NCBI RefSeq assembly: GCF_000337495.1
Contig: NZ_AOIS01000019.1
Span: 1 to 64,000, forward strand
DNA length: 64,000 bases
From: Haloterrigena salina JCM 13891
GTDB taxonomy: Archaea; Halobacteriota; Halobacteria; Halobacteriales; Natrialbaceae
Direction of reading: 5' to 3'
The notes beneath the pieces were generated by a model. That model ran no database searches and was not told the origin of the DNA. It saw nothing but the letters and a program-made list of their open reading frames with translations. This document shows positions 47,040 through 55,885 of this stretch, in pieces. A program made the translations under genes and the position numbers. Positions within the stretch are counted from its first letter, which is position 1. Each line of letters starts with the position of its first letter.

Positions 47040-47210
47040 TGGTTGGTGTTGTCTTCGGGTGGTGATATACGCTCGAGACGATGACTCGGGTTCACCGACG
47101 ATTAACGCGATTCAACGCCGTTTTCGATCCGATGCCGTCCGGCGATTTCGTCGGTTTCGCCGACTCGTGTCAGCCATCAGTCCGGATCGGGATACGGTTT
47201 CGGTTCGCTC

Positions 47211-48404
47211 TCATGTCGATTCGGGACCGTCGTCCTCGTCGGTCAGCGGATCGCCCTCGCCGGGAAGCGAGAGCACGTTCTCGCGGCCGAGGCGGAACGA
47301 CTCGAGTTTCCCCTCCTCGCGGAGGCCGCTGACGACCTTGCTCGTCTTCGCGTCGGTCCAGTCGAGTTCCTCGACGACGGCCTGCTGTTTCATCCGGCCG
47401 CCGTTCTCGCGAACGAGGCGGAGGACCTGTTCCTCGTTGCTGAGCAGGTCCGGATCCGGCGCTCCGGTCCCGGTCGCACTTGCGCTCGCGCTCGTACTCG
47501 AGTCCGTCGACTGCGCGGACTGGGTCCGTTCCGCCGACGCCGTCGATTCGTCGGTCGGTGGCGACGCCGTCGCATCGTCCGCTCGAGCGACGTCGGAATC
47601 GCTTCGATCGACGTCTCCGCCGGTCGGCGGTGCGCTCGGCCGCGAGCGGTTGCGATACCACCAGACGCCTGCGGCACCGAGCGCGACGACGGCGAGGGCG
47701 GCCGCCGCGAGCAGCGCCGAGGACGGCCCCGTCCCCGCAGCGGTGACGACGACGCGCGGCTCGCCGGAGACGAAGTCGGTGTCGCCGCCCCGCCAGATGA
47801 CCGCGCGATCGCGTTCGTCGTCGGGCTCCGGCGCGACCGAGGCTCGGTCGTATCCGTCCGGCCACTCGATCAGCAATCGAGTCCCGTCGTCGAGGTAGAT
47901 CCCCTCGAGGGCGTCGCCCGCCCGGAGTTCGTCGCCATCGACGGCGGCGAACCCGTGCCATTGGAACGTGTACCTGACGACGCCGTACTCCCGGGCGAAC
48001 GACCGTCGCTCGGTCTCTACGGCGAACCCGTCGGCGGACATCTCGCGACCCGTCGCGTTCTCGGCCGTGGCGACCGTCTCGCCCATTCGGTCGGCGAAGG
48101 ACTGCGTGTGGTTGTCCGGATCGTCGCGGATATCGTCCCGCAGCGATTCGAACGCCGTCGTGCTCTCCTCGTCGTCGAGCCGAACGAGGAACTCGAGGCG
48201 CCACTCGGCGGTCCCGTTCGACCGGAGCGCGACGTCCATTCGGACCTCGTCCGCGTCGATCTGGTCTTGCTGGACCGCGAACGGCTCCGGCTCCGACTCC
48301 GACTGCGGCCGCCCGGTGTCCGCGGCTCCGACGGCTGCGATCGGCCCGGTTCCGACGAGCAGTATCGCGACGACCGCGACCGTCACGCCGACGCGACTGT
48401 TCAT
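47211..48404 (-). CDS. Membrane-anchored winged-helix regulator
   Basis: 397 residues. A signal/first helix (about 5-27) leads to an extracellular domain (about 30-225, beta-rich, with RRSFAREYGVVRYTFQW). A transmembrane helix (228-250) and a Ser/Thr-rich cytoplasmic linker follow. The end is a winged-helix DNA-binding domain (about 320-381, LRLVRENGGRMKQQAVVEEL, then GLREEGKLESFRLGRENV). This one-component layout would pass an outside signal straight to DNA. The signal and target genes are unknown. Confidence 0.75.
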   Translation of the reverse strand: MNSRVGVTVAVVAILLVGTGPIAAVGAADTGRPQSESEPEPFAVQQDQIDADEVRMDVALRSNGTAEWRLEFLVRLDDEESTTAFESLRDDIRDDPDNHTQSFADRMGETVATAENATGREMSADGFAVETERRSFAREYGVVRYTFQWHGFAAVDGDELRAGDALEGIYLDDGTRLLIEWPDGYDRASVAPEPDDERDRAVIWRGGDTDFVSGEPRVVVTAAGTGPSSALLAAAALAVVALGAAGVWWYRNRSRPSAPPTGGDVDRSDSDVARADDATASPPTDESTASAERTQSAQSTDSSTSASASATGTGAPDPDLLSNEEQVLRLVRENGGRMKQQAVVEELDWTDAKTSKVVSGLREEGKLESFRLGRENVLSLPGEGDPLTDEDDGPEST

Positions 48405-48611
48405 GCGAGTCGGTACTTGCCAGCTCGCTTAAAACGTACCGAAGTCAAAAGACGGCCGCAATCGGCCGCGATCGGCACGATAATCCGAAACTCGTGCCAG
48501 AAATATCAGCTTCGTCACTTTCGAGATGGAGGGATGACCCCCTCGAGTCCGACCGCTTCCGAGAAAACGCGGCGTGCGTTTGGCCGCGGCGGCGGGAACG
48601 GTTCCGCGGAG

Positions 48612-48671
48612 GGGGACGCCAGCGGAAGCGTTTCAGGTGGAGGGGACGGCAGCGGGAGCGATTTCGGTGGA
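48612..48671 (+). repeat. Two degenerate tandem 30-bp units
   Basis: GGGGACGCCAGCGGAAGCGT... and GGGGACGGCAGCGGGAGCGA... follow each other directly (48612-48641, 48642-48671) and agree at most positions. They lie in the gap 48405-48695, which holds no supported gene. Possibly decayed Gly/Ser-rich coding sequence. Confidence 0.35.
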
Positions 48672-48695
48672 AGACTGCGTCAGCGGAGACGCGGT

Positions 48696-49070
48696 TCAGG
48701 CACCCGGCACGCCGAGCGCCGAGACCGAGCCGATACCGAGCAACTCGAGGGCCGCGAGGACGACGACCGCGGCCGCCCATGCGGCGAGGCCGACCGCGCC
48801 GGAGCGGAGCCAGCCGAGCCGGTAGCGCCACTTGACGACCGCGACCCACGCGACGGCGGCCAGCAGACCGCCGAGCAGCGGTATCGGCTCGAGGAACGCC
48901 CAGGCCAGCGCGCCGAGCAGCGCGGTCACCACCGCGTGGCCGTAGTCGCGGGCGTCCGCGGCGATGTGAGTGCCGGCGTGGAGGGCCGCACCGCCGACCA
49001 GCAGGCTCACGGCGAACGTCAGGAGCCGGTCCTCGAGTCCGATCGGTGCCGGGTGAGCGAATGGGGGCAT
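48696..49070 (-). CDS. Integral membrane protein, unknown
   Basis: 124 residues with about four hydrophobic helices. A central HAGTHIAADARDYGH has three His and may bind metal. RYRLGWLRSG gives a short cytoplasmic basic loop. Small membrane proteins with similar His/Asp patterns exist in haloarchaea next to metal-dependent hydrolase-like proteins; no function can be assigned. Confidence 0.6.
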   Translation of the reverse strand: MPPFAHPAPIGLEDRLLTFAVSLLVGGAALHAGTHIAADARDYGHAVVTALLGALAWAFLEPIPLLGGLLAAVAWVAVVKWRYRLGWLRSGAVGLAAWAAAVVVLAALELLGIGSVSALGVPGA

Positions 49071-49093
49071 TGGATGGGGAAGTTACCGGAGAC

Positions 49094-49600
49094 TTATTCG
49101 TCGTCGTCCGATTCCTCGTCGTTCGATTCGTCGACGTCGTCGGTCTCGTCGTCACCGGCGTCGGCGTCGTCGCCGTTCTCGTCGGCGTCCGCGCCGTCGT
49201 CGCGTTCATCGCTCTCCGAGTCAGCGTCGCCGCTCTCGTCGCGTTCGTCGGTGTTCTCGCTCTCGTCGTCATCCGGCGTCACGTCGCTGACCGCGTCGCC
49301 GAGCGAGCCGCCGAGGTCACCGCTCAGGAACGACGAAATCCGCTCGTGGATCGCGGAGACGTGGTCGGGCACTTGGCCGGGGAGCTCGACGTTCGGTCCC
49401 TGTCCGTTCCGATCGTCTGCGGCGGTATCGCCGGCGGTTCCGTTCCCGCTTCGATCCGCGTTGTCGTTCGCGTGTCGTTCGTCCGCGCTATCCGCGCTCG
49501 CGTCCGTCGAGAGGGGCGCGTTTCCGGGCGCCGCGGCGGCGAACCCGGTAGTTGCGATCAGTACTGCGCAGGCGACTGCGATGAGCGTCGTTCGTTTCAT
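49094..49600 (-). CDS. Secreted acidic protein, unknown
   Basis: 168 residues with a signal peptide (MKRTTLIAVACAVLIATTGF; cleavage about 26). The short body (PGQVPDHVSAIHERISSFLS) is an amphipathic helix, followed by a 60-residue Asp/Glu/Ser tail that is highly repetitive. This may be a surface or shell-like acidic protein. ATG 49600 is preferred because it begins the signal directly. Function unknown. Confidence 0.6.
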   Translation of the reverse strand: MKRTTLIAVACAVLIATTGFAAAAPGNAPLSTDASADSADERHANDNADRSGNGTAGDTAADDRNGQGPNVELPGQVPDHVSAIHERISSFLSGDLGGSLGDAVSDVTPDDDESENTDERDESGDADSESDERDDGADADENGDDADAGDDETDDVDESNDEESDDDE

Positions 49601-49942
49601 AGTTCGCATCCCACTCTCGGTGGCCGGACCGACTTGAAGGGGGTTCGTCGTGGAGCGGGTTTTCGAGCGTTTGACGCCATTTGAGGGACATTTTCGCGGG
49701 TTTGTCTCCGGTTTGACGCCGATCGAAGGCGGTTGCTCCGGCATCGAAGCGGTGGGTCGAGCGCAGCGACGAACACGACTCGAGCGCGCGCTGCACGGTC
49801 GGCGACGCCGAACGCATCCGGGGCGGCGACCGTCGTGCTCTCGAGGGGACGCTACCGGAGGCATACACGCGATGCTATCGAGTCCGATTCTCCGGCGCCT
49901 CGAGTCTCGAGGCGCTGCGAGTCCACCGTCGCGAATCCGACG
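49601..49942. other. Intergenic with one hairpin
   Basis: 342 bases without a supported gene. GCGCCTCGA-GTC-TCGAGGCGC (49895-49915) is a perfect 9-bp hairpin just past the stop of the SCO-like gene (minus strand), so it may end that transcript. A short direct repeat TTTGACGCC occurs twice (near 49670 and 49713). No TATA box was found for the gene at 49600. Confidence 0.5.
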
Positions 49943-50527
49943 CTACGAGTCCGACGCCTCGAGTGCCGTCTCGACGCCGTCAACCAGATTGCTCGCGGTC
50001 GTACCGCCCTCGTCGCGCCAGTGGACCTCGCCGGTGCCGTCGACGGCCAGCGTCGTCGGCGTGCCGGTGACCGTGTAGGTGTCGAACAGCGCGCCGTCCT
50101 CGTCGACGGCGAGGGTCCAGTCGCCGTCCTGCTCGGCCCACCAATCGGAGAGTTCCGACGGCGAGGACGCCGAGCCGGAGTACTCGTCGACGACGCTCAC
50201 GACGTGGACGTCGCCGTCAGGTCTGACCTCGCGGGCGGTCGCGAGTTCCTCGCGAGCCTCGCCGACGCGCGAGAGCATGGCGCGGCTGGTCGGACAGGTG
50301 ATCCGGATGCAGTTGACCAGCTGGATCTGTCCCTCGCTCGGAACCCTGATCGTCCCCTCCTGGCTTCCGGGCGCGTCGACGGTGGCGAGTTCGACCGCCG
50401 ACTCGTCGTTCTCGTCGCTGTCGTTCTCGTCACCGTCCCCGCTACTGTTCGAGTCCAGTCCGCCCTCGAGGCAGCCCGACCCCGCCGCCAGTACCGCCGT
50501 GCCCGCGATGAATGCGCGTCGTTTCAT
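49943..50527 (-). CDS. Thioredoxin-fold lipoprotein (SCO/TlpA-like)
   Basis: 194 residues with a Tat-like start (MKRRAFIAG) and lipobox ending at Cys19 (GSGC). An acidic linker precedes a thioredoxin-like domain (about 55-190). The cysteines sit as C-x4-C (Cys73 and Cys78, NCIRITCPTSR) rather than the CxxC of TlpA or CxxxC of SCO proteins, so redox chemistry is uncertain. WTLAVDEDGALF and TGTPTTLAVDGTGEV match the thioredoxin-fold cis-Pro region. It could handle copper or thiols outside the cell. Confidence 0.72.
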   Translation of the reverse strand: MKRRAFIAGTAVLAAGSGCLEGGLDSNSSGDGDENDSDENDESAVELATVDAPGSQEGTIRVPSEGQIQLVNCIRITCPTSRAMLSRVGEAREELATAREVRPDGDVHVVSVVDEYSGSASSPSELSDWWAEQDGDWTLAVDEDGALFDTYTVTGTPTTLAVDGTGEVHWRDEGGTTASNLVDGVETALEASDS

Positions 50528-50657
50528 GTCGTCTCGGATCGCCGTCGTCCACCGGTTCGGCTCCGTATACGGGTTCGTCGCCGCGAAGTCACGTGTTTGT
50601 TTCCCCGGATCGGGACACGCGGGGCGCCGACCCCCTCCCGCTGCGATCGGCCCGCCC

Positions 50658-50888
50658 TCAATCGATACAGACGTACGTTCGCGTCGTACCGACGCCCTCG
50701 AGCGAACGGACGGACGCGGTGACCGTCGAGAGGATGTCGTGGGGGTCCTCGCCCTCGAGTTCGACCACGACGTCGAAATCGCCGGCGATGACGTGGGCCT
50801 CGACGACGTCCTCGACCCCGCGGACCGATTCGCACACCGCGTCGGGCATCCCGGTCGCGACGTCGATCATGACGAATGCGTAGACCAT
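50658..50888 (-). CDS. Standalone Lrp/AsnC ligand-binding (RAM) domain protein
   Basis: 76 residues (MVYAFVMIDVATG, then VVEAHVIAGDFDVVVELEGE) with the Lrp/AsnC effector-domain pattern and no HTH. Such proteins form dimers or octamers with Lrp-type regulators or bind amino acids. An ATG two codons earlier (50894) is also possible. Partner unknown. Confidence 0.78.
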   Translation of the reverse strand: MVYAFVMIDVATGMPDAVCESVRGVEDVVEAHVIAGDFDVVVELEGEDPHDILSTVTASVRSLEGVGTTRTYVCID

Positions 50889-51047
50889 TCTCATGGACAC
50901 TCCGCCGCCGAGGGCCAAATAACGACCGTGCGCCGCCCGGCTCGAGACCGCGCGTGCGAACGAGTGCGTCTCGGCAGCTGCTCGATCCGTCTCGTTCTGC
51001 AAGCGGCTTGCAGAACGCGCTTATCCCGTGCTCCCGTCGGTCGTCCT

Positions 51048-51641
51048 ATGACCGAGACCACCACCGAGATCGTGCTGTTCGATGGCTTCGACGAACTGGA
51101 CGCAATCGGCCCCTACGAAGTGCTCGAGAACGCCGCGCAGGCCGGTGCCGATCTCGAGATCGATCTGGTGACCCTCGAGGAGACCGATCTCGTCACGGCG
51201 AGTCACGACCTGCGCGTCGAACCGCAGGGCACGCTCGGTCAGCCCGACATCCTGCTTGTCCCCGGCGGCGGCTGGACGTCGGCCAACGAGGGCGTCCGCG
51301 CGGTCGTCGAGGACGGCGTGTTGCCCGACAAGGTCGACGCGTGCTACACTGAGGGCTCGACGGTCGCCTCGGTCTGTACCGGCGCGATGGTGCTGGCCGA
51401 GGCCGACCTGCTCGAGGGCCGGCCCGCCGCTACTCACCGGGTCGCCATCGACGACCTCGAGGCCCACGCGGCGAACGTGGTCGACGAGCGGGTCGTCGAC
51501 GACGGCGATGTACTGACCGCCGGCGGCGTCACCTCGGGGCTCGATCTGGCGCTGTGGCTCGTCGAGCGGGAGTTCGGCGAGGACGTCGCGAGCGAGGTGA
51601 GCGAGGAGATGGCCTACGAGCGCGGCGAAGTGTTCGGTTGA
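51048..51641 (+). CDS. DJ-1/PfpI family protein
   Basis: 197 residues with the nucleophile Cys110 in ASVCTGAMVLAEA, the nearby Glu20 (ELDAIGPYE) that usually pairs with it, and HRV (His130) after the Cys. Members act as amidases, glyoxalases or chaperones. A TATA-like CTTATCC (51020-51026) is 26 nt before the ATG. The activity is unknown. Confidence 0.87.
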   Translation: MTETTTEIVLFDGFDELDAIGPYEVLENAAQAGADLEIDLVTLEETDLVTASHDLRVEPQGTLGQPDILLVPGGGWTSANEGVRAVVEDGVLPDKVDACYTEGSTVASVCTGAMVLAEADLLEGRPAATHRVAIDDLEAHAANVVDERVVDDGDVLTAGGVTSGLDLALWLVEREFGEDVASEVSEEMAYERGEVFG

Positions 51642-51997
51642 TAGCCGACGGAGTCCCTGACCCCGCTTCCCTGTCCTGAGTGAGTGTTCGAGCCTCGAGA
51701 GTGCGAGAGTCCCGGTAAGCGCGTGATTCTCGAGCGAGGAGAGGCAGGAGCGTTCTGCTATCGTGGCAACGAGAAATTGCCACTCCTTCCCCAACCGATT
51801 CGCTCGTTCGCAGGCTCACTCGCTCATCCCTCGCGCACGTCGACGGCGCACTTCGTAATACTCGAGTGCGCCGTCAGCGCGCCATCGTAACGTGGCTTGG
51901 CCAGTCCGAGGGGGGAACGGACCGCTACCGCTCGAGCAGCGATCCCGGTTGCTCCTTGCCAAATTGCTATCCGTGACGCCCGGGTAGGCAGGGCCAC
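51642..51997. other. Intergenic with two hairpins
   Basis: 356 bases without a supported gene. GTGGCAA-CGAGAAA-TTGCCAC (51763-51783) and a perfect 11-bp arm pair GACGGCGCACT / AGTGCGCCGTC (51842-51852, 51865-51875; 12-nt loop) stand out. Either may end the DJ-1 transcript or belong to a repeat family. Confidence 0.5.
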
Positions 51998-52648
51998 ATG
52001 AACGCAGTGCTGTTCGACATGGACGGCGTCCTCGTCAACAGCGAGGACTACTGGACCGAGTTCCAGGCCGCGGACATCCTTCCGGCGGCCGTCCCCGACG
52101 ACGACGTCGACGTCGCCGAAGTGACCGGGATGAACTACCGTGAGACCTACGACTACCTCGAGGCGGAGTACGGAACCGCAATCTCCCGCGAGGAGTTCGA
52201 GGAGCGCTTCGAGGAGACCGCTCGCGAGATCTACCGCGAGCACGTCGAGGCGTTAGACGGCCTCCACGACCTGCTGGCCGAGTTGGACGCTCGCGGGGTC
52301 GAGCGAGCGCTCGTCTCCTCGTCCCCACACGAGTGGATCGATATCGTCCTCGAGCGATTCGACCTCGAGGGATCGTTCGACCACGTGATCAGCGCCGAGG
52401 ACATCGACGCGGCGGGCAAGCCGGAACCGGACGTCTTCGAGTACGCCGCGAACGAGGTCGGCGTCCCGGCCGAAGAGTGCGTCGTCGTCGAGGACTCTGA
52501 GAACGGCGTCGAGGCCGGCGCGCGGGCCGGCGCGCTGGTCGTGGCCTACCGAATCGACGCCCACGACGACCTCGACCTCTCGCCGGCCGACGAGATCGCG
52601 GACTCGGCTGCAGAACTGCGGGAGACGGTCCTCGAGTTGGCGTCGTAG
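51998..52648 (+). CDS. HAD-superfamily phosphatase
   Basis: 216 residues. DMDGVLVNSEDYW carries the nucleophile Asp7 and the acid/base Asp9 (motif I). SSSPHEWID is motif II, the Lys in AAGKPEPDVF is motif III, and VVVEDSENGVEAG is motif IV. The long helical cap makes it a subfamily-I, phosphoglycolate-phosphatase-like enzyme. Substrate unknown. Confidence 0.9.
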   Translation: MNAVLFDMDGVLVNSEDYWTEFQAADILPAAVPDDDVDVAEVTGMNYRETYDYLEAEYGTAISREEFEERFEETAREIYREHVEALDGLHDLLAELDARGVERALVSSSPHEWIDIVLERFDLEGSFDHVISAEDIDAAGKPEPDVFEYAANEVGVPAEECVVVEDSENGVEAGARAGALVVAYRIDAHDDLDLSPADEIADSAAELRETVLELAS

Positions 52649-52755
52649 CCAGAGCCGCCGGCTCGATATTTCGGTCAGTCAGTGCACCGATACGCGTATT
52701 CCGAGCGTTACCGAAAATTCCCGTTCGCGGCCTCGAGCCGGATCCGCTCCCGATC

Positions 52756-55116
52756 TCAGACGACGTCGACCGTTCGACTCGAGACGATCGGCACCAGCGG
52801 CTCCTCGGGGAAGGCGACGCTGACGGTGAACTCGAGGTCCTCGGCGTCGGCGCCGAAGACACCGACGGGGACGGTGTCCGCATCGCGCAGGTAGGTGTTC
52901 GTACTGGTCATCTCGACACCGTTGACAGTCACGCGAATGCCGGCCCGCGCGGGTTCGCCCACGTTGCGGACGGTCACCTCGCAGACCTCGTTCTCGCCGG
53001 TGGCGATCGTCTCCGGGAACTCGCCCCAGTCGACCTCGAGGGCGGGCAGCGACTGGGCGCCCTCGTAGACGCGCTCGGCGACGCCCTCGGTGAGGCCGGC
53101 GTCGACGAGTCCCTCGACACCGACGCCGACGATATCGCCGGGGGCCGACAGTCCCTCTCGCGCGAGTTTGCTCGCTCGGCCCGGCCCGACGCCGTCGATG
53201 GCGGTCAGCCCGACCGCGTCCTCGGCGACGCCGTTCTCGATGCGGGCCTCGACGCGCCGGGCGAGGTTCGCGGCGTGGGGGCCGACGAACCGATCGAGGA
53301 AGGCACCGAGCGCCGAGACGAGTCGCGTCGCGTTGCGCCGGATCACCCACGCGTCGCTGGCCAGCTCCGACGGCGTCGAGCCGTCGGCCGCGCCTCGGAG
53401 GATGGCCAGCACCTTCCGCTGACCCGCCTCGAGGTCGTCGGTCTCCTGCCCGACGAGCACGGCGCTGATCGCGTCCCGCTCGGACTGGCGGGCCGACACC
53501 GAGTCGAACTCCTCGGCGGTCGCGACCGTCTCGAGGACGTCGCCGGTCTCGAGTTCCTTGCCGTCCTCGCTCACGCGGTCACAGAGGTCGGCGAACCCCG
53601 CGGCCGTCTCGAGTCGCAGGTAGTACTCCGAGGCGAGTTTGCCCCGGGGCGTCGGTTCGATCGAGAGGTCGTCGGCGTCCATCTCGACGAACCCGCGGCC
53701 GACGAGGTCCTCGAGGCAGTTCCGAACGCGCTCGCGGAGATTGGGAAAGTCGTACGCTTCGGGTTTCGACTGGCCGCGGACGTAGTAGAAGGTGGTCTCG
53801 AGCCAGTCCATGACCTCCTCGAGGTCGGTGATGGTCCCCATCGCGATCTCGGCGTTGAGGTGGGTCTCTAAGCTCTCGGCGAGGCGGGACTCGATCTCCT
53901 TCCCGTCGCGCAGCAAGCGTCGGTACTTGTCCGCGTCCGCGCCGTCGCAGACGACCCAGCCGTAGCCGACGTCGTCGTAGCCGGGCCGCCCGGCGCGACC
54001 GAGCATCTGGAGGACGTCGAGAGGGCTCATGTCGACCTCGCCCTCGAGGGGGTCGTGGTACTTCGTGTCCCGGATCACGACGCAGCGAGCGGGCAGGTTG
54101 ACGCCCCAGGCCAGCGTCGACGTCGAAAAGAGGAGTTCGACGTGGCCCTCCTTGAACCACTCCTCGACTAAGTCCCGGTCGTTCTTCGAGAGGCCGGCGT
54201 GGTGGAAGGCGACGCCGTCTAACACCGACTTGCGCAGCGTGGCGTCGTCGAGTTCCTTCGCGTCGGTATGAAAGTCGTAGTCGCCGCGGGCGCCCATCGG
54301 GATATCGCGTTCGGCGATCTCATCTCTGGCCTTCTTGGCCGCCTGCACGGTGTCCTGGCGGGAGGAGACGAAGACCAGTGCCTGGCCGTCTTCGCGCAGA
54401 TGCGGTTCGGCCAGATCGAGGGCGCGATACAGGCGGCGGTACTTGTCCGCGAAGGCGTTGTCGCCGTGCGTGTAGGTCTTGACGCCCGATTTGAGATCGA
54501 CGGGACGGTACTCGTCGCCGAACTCGAAGGTGGTCTCCTCGGGGGCGTCGAGCCACGACGCCACGTCGTCGACGTTCGGCATCGTCGCGGAGAGCGCGAC
54601 GACGCGCGGGTCACAGAGCCGTCTAAGGCGAGAAATGGTCACCTCGAGCACCGAGCCCCGTCGATCGGCGTCCAGCAGGTGGACCTCGTCGATGACGCAG
54701 ACGTCGACGTCGGTGACGAAGTCGTACCGTCGGGAATCGTGTTTTCGGGTCGCCGAGTCGAGTTTCTCGGGGGTCATCACGAGGATGTCCGCGCGCCGCG
54801 CCCGGCGGGGATTCAGGTCCCGCTCGCCGGTGACGACGTACACCGAGTAGTCCAAGTCCTCGAAGCGGTCCCAGTCGTCTTCCTTCTCGTTGGTCAGGGC
54901 CCGCAGCGGCGCGATAAAGAGCGCGGTGCCGCCGTCGGCCAAGGCCTTGCAGATCGCCAGTTCCGCCAGCGCGGTCTTGCCCGAGGCCGTCGGCGCGCTC
55001 GCGACCACGTTGTCCTCGGACTCGAGCAGCCCTGGCAGTGCCTCGCGTTGCATTCGGTTGAACTCCTCGAAGGCGAAGGCGTCGGCGAATTCGGGGAGAA
55101 CCTCGGCGACCTCCAT
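52756..55116 (-). CDS. Ski2/Brr2-type ATP-dependent helicase (Hel308 relative)
   Basis: 786 residues, ATG at 55116. Motif Q-like FNRMQREALPGLL is followed by Walker A APTASGKT (about 41-48), DEVH (about 143-146), SATMPNVDDVASWLDAPEE (motif III in Brr2 style) and GRAGRPGYD (motif VI). A winged-helix and Sec63-like helical region follows, with an HhH (IDGVGPGRASKLAREGL) and a beta C-terminal domain. Order and motifs resemble Brr2/Ski2-like enzymes more than bacterial helicases. A role in fork repair or RNA unwinding cannot be chosen. Haloarchaea also have a separate Hel308. Confidence 0.85.
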   Translation of the reverse strand: MEVAEVLPEFADAFAFEEFNRMQREALPGLLESEDNVVASAPTASGKTALAELAICKALADGGTALFIAPLRALTNEKEDDWDRFEDLDYSVYVVTGERDLNPRRARRADILVMTPEKLDSATRKHDSRRYDFVTDVDVCVIDEVHLLDADRRGSVLEVTISRLRRLCDPRVVALSATMPNVDDVASWLDAPEETTFEFGDEYRPVDLKSGVKTYTHGDNAFADKYRRLYRALDLAEPHLREDGQALVFVSSRQDTVQAAKKARDEIAERDIPMGARGDYDFHTDAKELDDATLRKSVLDGVAFHHAGLSKNDRDLVEEWFKEGHVELLFSTSTLAWGVNLPARCVVIRDTKYHDPLEGEVDMSPLDVLQMLGRAGRPGYDDVGYGWVVCDGADADKYRRLLRDGKEIESRLAESLETHLNAEIAMGTITDLEEVMDWLETTFYYVRGQSKPEAYDFPNLRERVRNCLEDLVGRGFVEMDADDLSIEPTPRGKLASEYYLRLETAAGFADLCDRVSEDGKELETGDVLETVATAEEFDSVSARQSERDAISAVLVGQETDDLEAGQRKVLAILRGAADGSTPSELASDAWVIRRNATRLVSALGAFLDRFVGPHAANLARRVEARIENGVAEDAVGLTAIDGVGPGRASKLAREGLSAPGDIVGVGVEGLVDAGLTEGVAERVYEGAQSLPALEVDWGEFPETIATGENEVCEVTVRNVGEPARAGIRVTVNGVEMTSTNTYLRDADTVPVGVFGADAEDLEFTVSVAFPEEPLVPIVSSRTVDVV

Positions 55117-55315
55117 CACCCTCAAACGGGAAGCGCCGGGTCAAAGGCGTTTCCTTCGAGACCGCCGACCCGACCGGCCCCCGAGCGCGGCGGCGACGTC
55201 CGCGGCCCTCGAGTCGCGCGATGCGGGTCCCTCGTCGGATACCGTCGGCGTGGGGACATCGTACCGACAGCGAAGGGTCGTAATACAATTGAGGGCTGTG
55301 ATCCGTCGCTCGCGA

Positions 55316-55837
55316 TCAGACGGCCGTTTCCTCGCTCGACGCCGCCGTCTCCTCGAGTTGGTCGCTCAACAGCCGCGAGGCGCGCTCGGGCTCGGGGACG
55401 CGTTCGAAGACGAGTTCCGGTTCGCCGGAGCCGGCGGTGTAGACGGTCAGGTCGCCGTAGCCGAGCGCGCGGCCGAGGACGCTCTGGTTGAGGCTGATAT
55501 TCTGGATTCGCTCGAGGCGAAACTGGGTGACGTCCCGCGAGACGACGCCATATTTCTTGTAGAGTTCTGAGGTCGTGATGACGTAACGGGTGTTCGTCCA
55601 GACGAGGTAGCGCGCGCCAGCCAGGGCCGTCCCGGCGACGGCGACGAGGACGCCGACGAGCGTCAAGAGCCCGACGCCGTCGCCCGCCGTCCACCCGGTC
55701 AGAACGAGGCCGACGATCGCGACCGCGACGCCGATCGGGAGCTGCGATCCCATAGAGACGGGGTGCGGACGACTCTCCCAGACGATGTCGTCCTCGTCGC
55801 TGATGTGAAACCAGTCGGGCGTCGTGCTGAACGCCAT
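55316..55837 (-). CDS. PH-domain (bPH2/DUF304) membrane protein
   Basis: 173 residues with two adjacent helices (about 35-75) and then a beta-rich PH-like domain (RYVITTSELYKKYGVVSRDV, VYTAGSG). YdbS/YdbT-like proteins share this order. Function is likely membrane-associated and is unknown in archaea. Confidence 0.8.
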   Translation of the reverse strand: MAFSTTPDWFHISDEDDIVWESRPHPVSMGSQLPIGVAVAIVGLVLTGWTAGDGVGLLTLVGVLVAVAGTALAGARYLVWTNTRYVITTSELYKKYGVVSRDVTQFRLERIQNISLNQSVLGRALGYGDLTVYTAGSGEPELVFERVPEPERASRLLSDQLEETAASSEETAV

Positions 55838-55885
55838 TGTCGGCGGTATTCCGTTCGCTCCCGTAAAGCTATGGGTACGTCTCGC

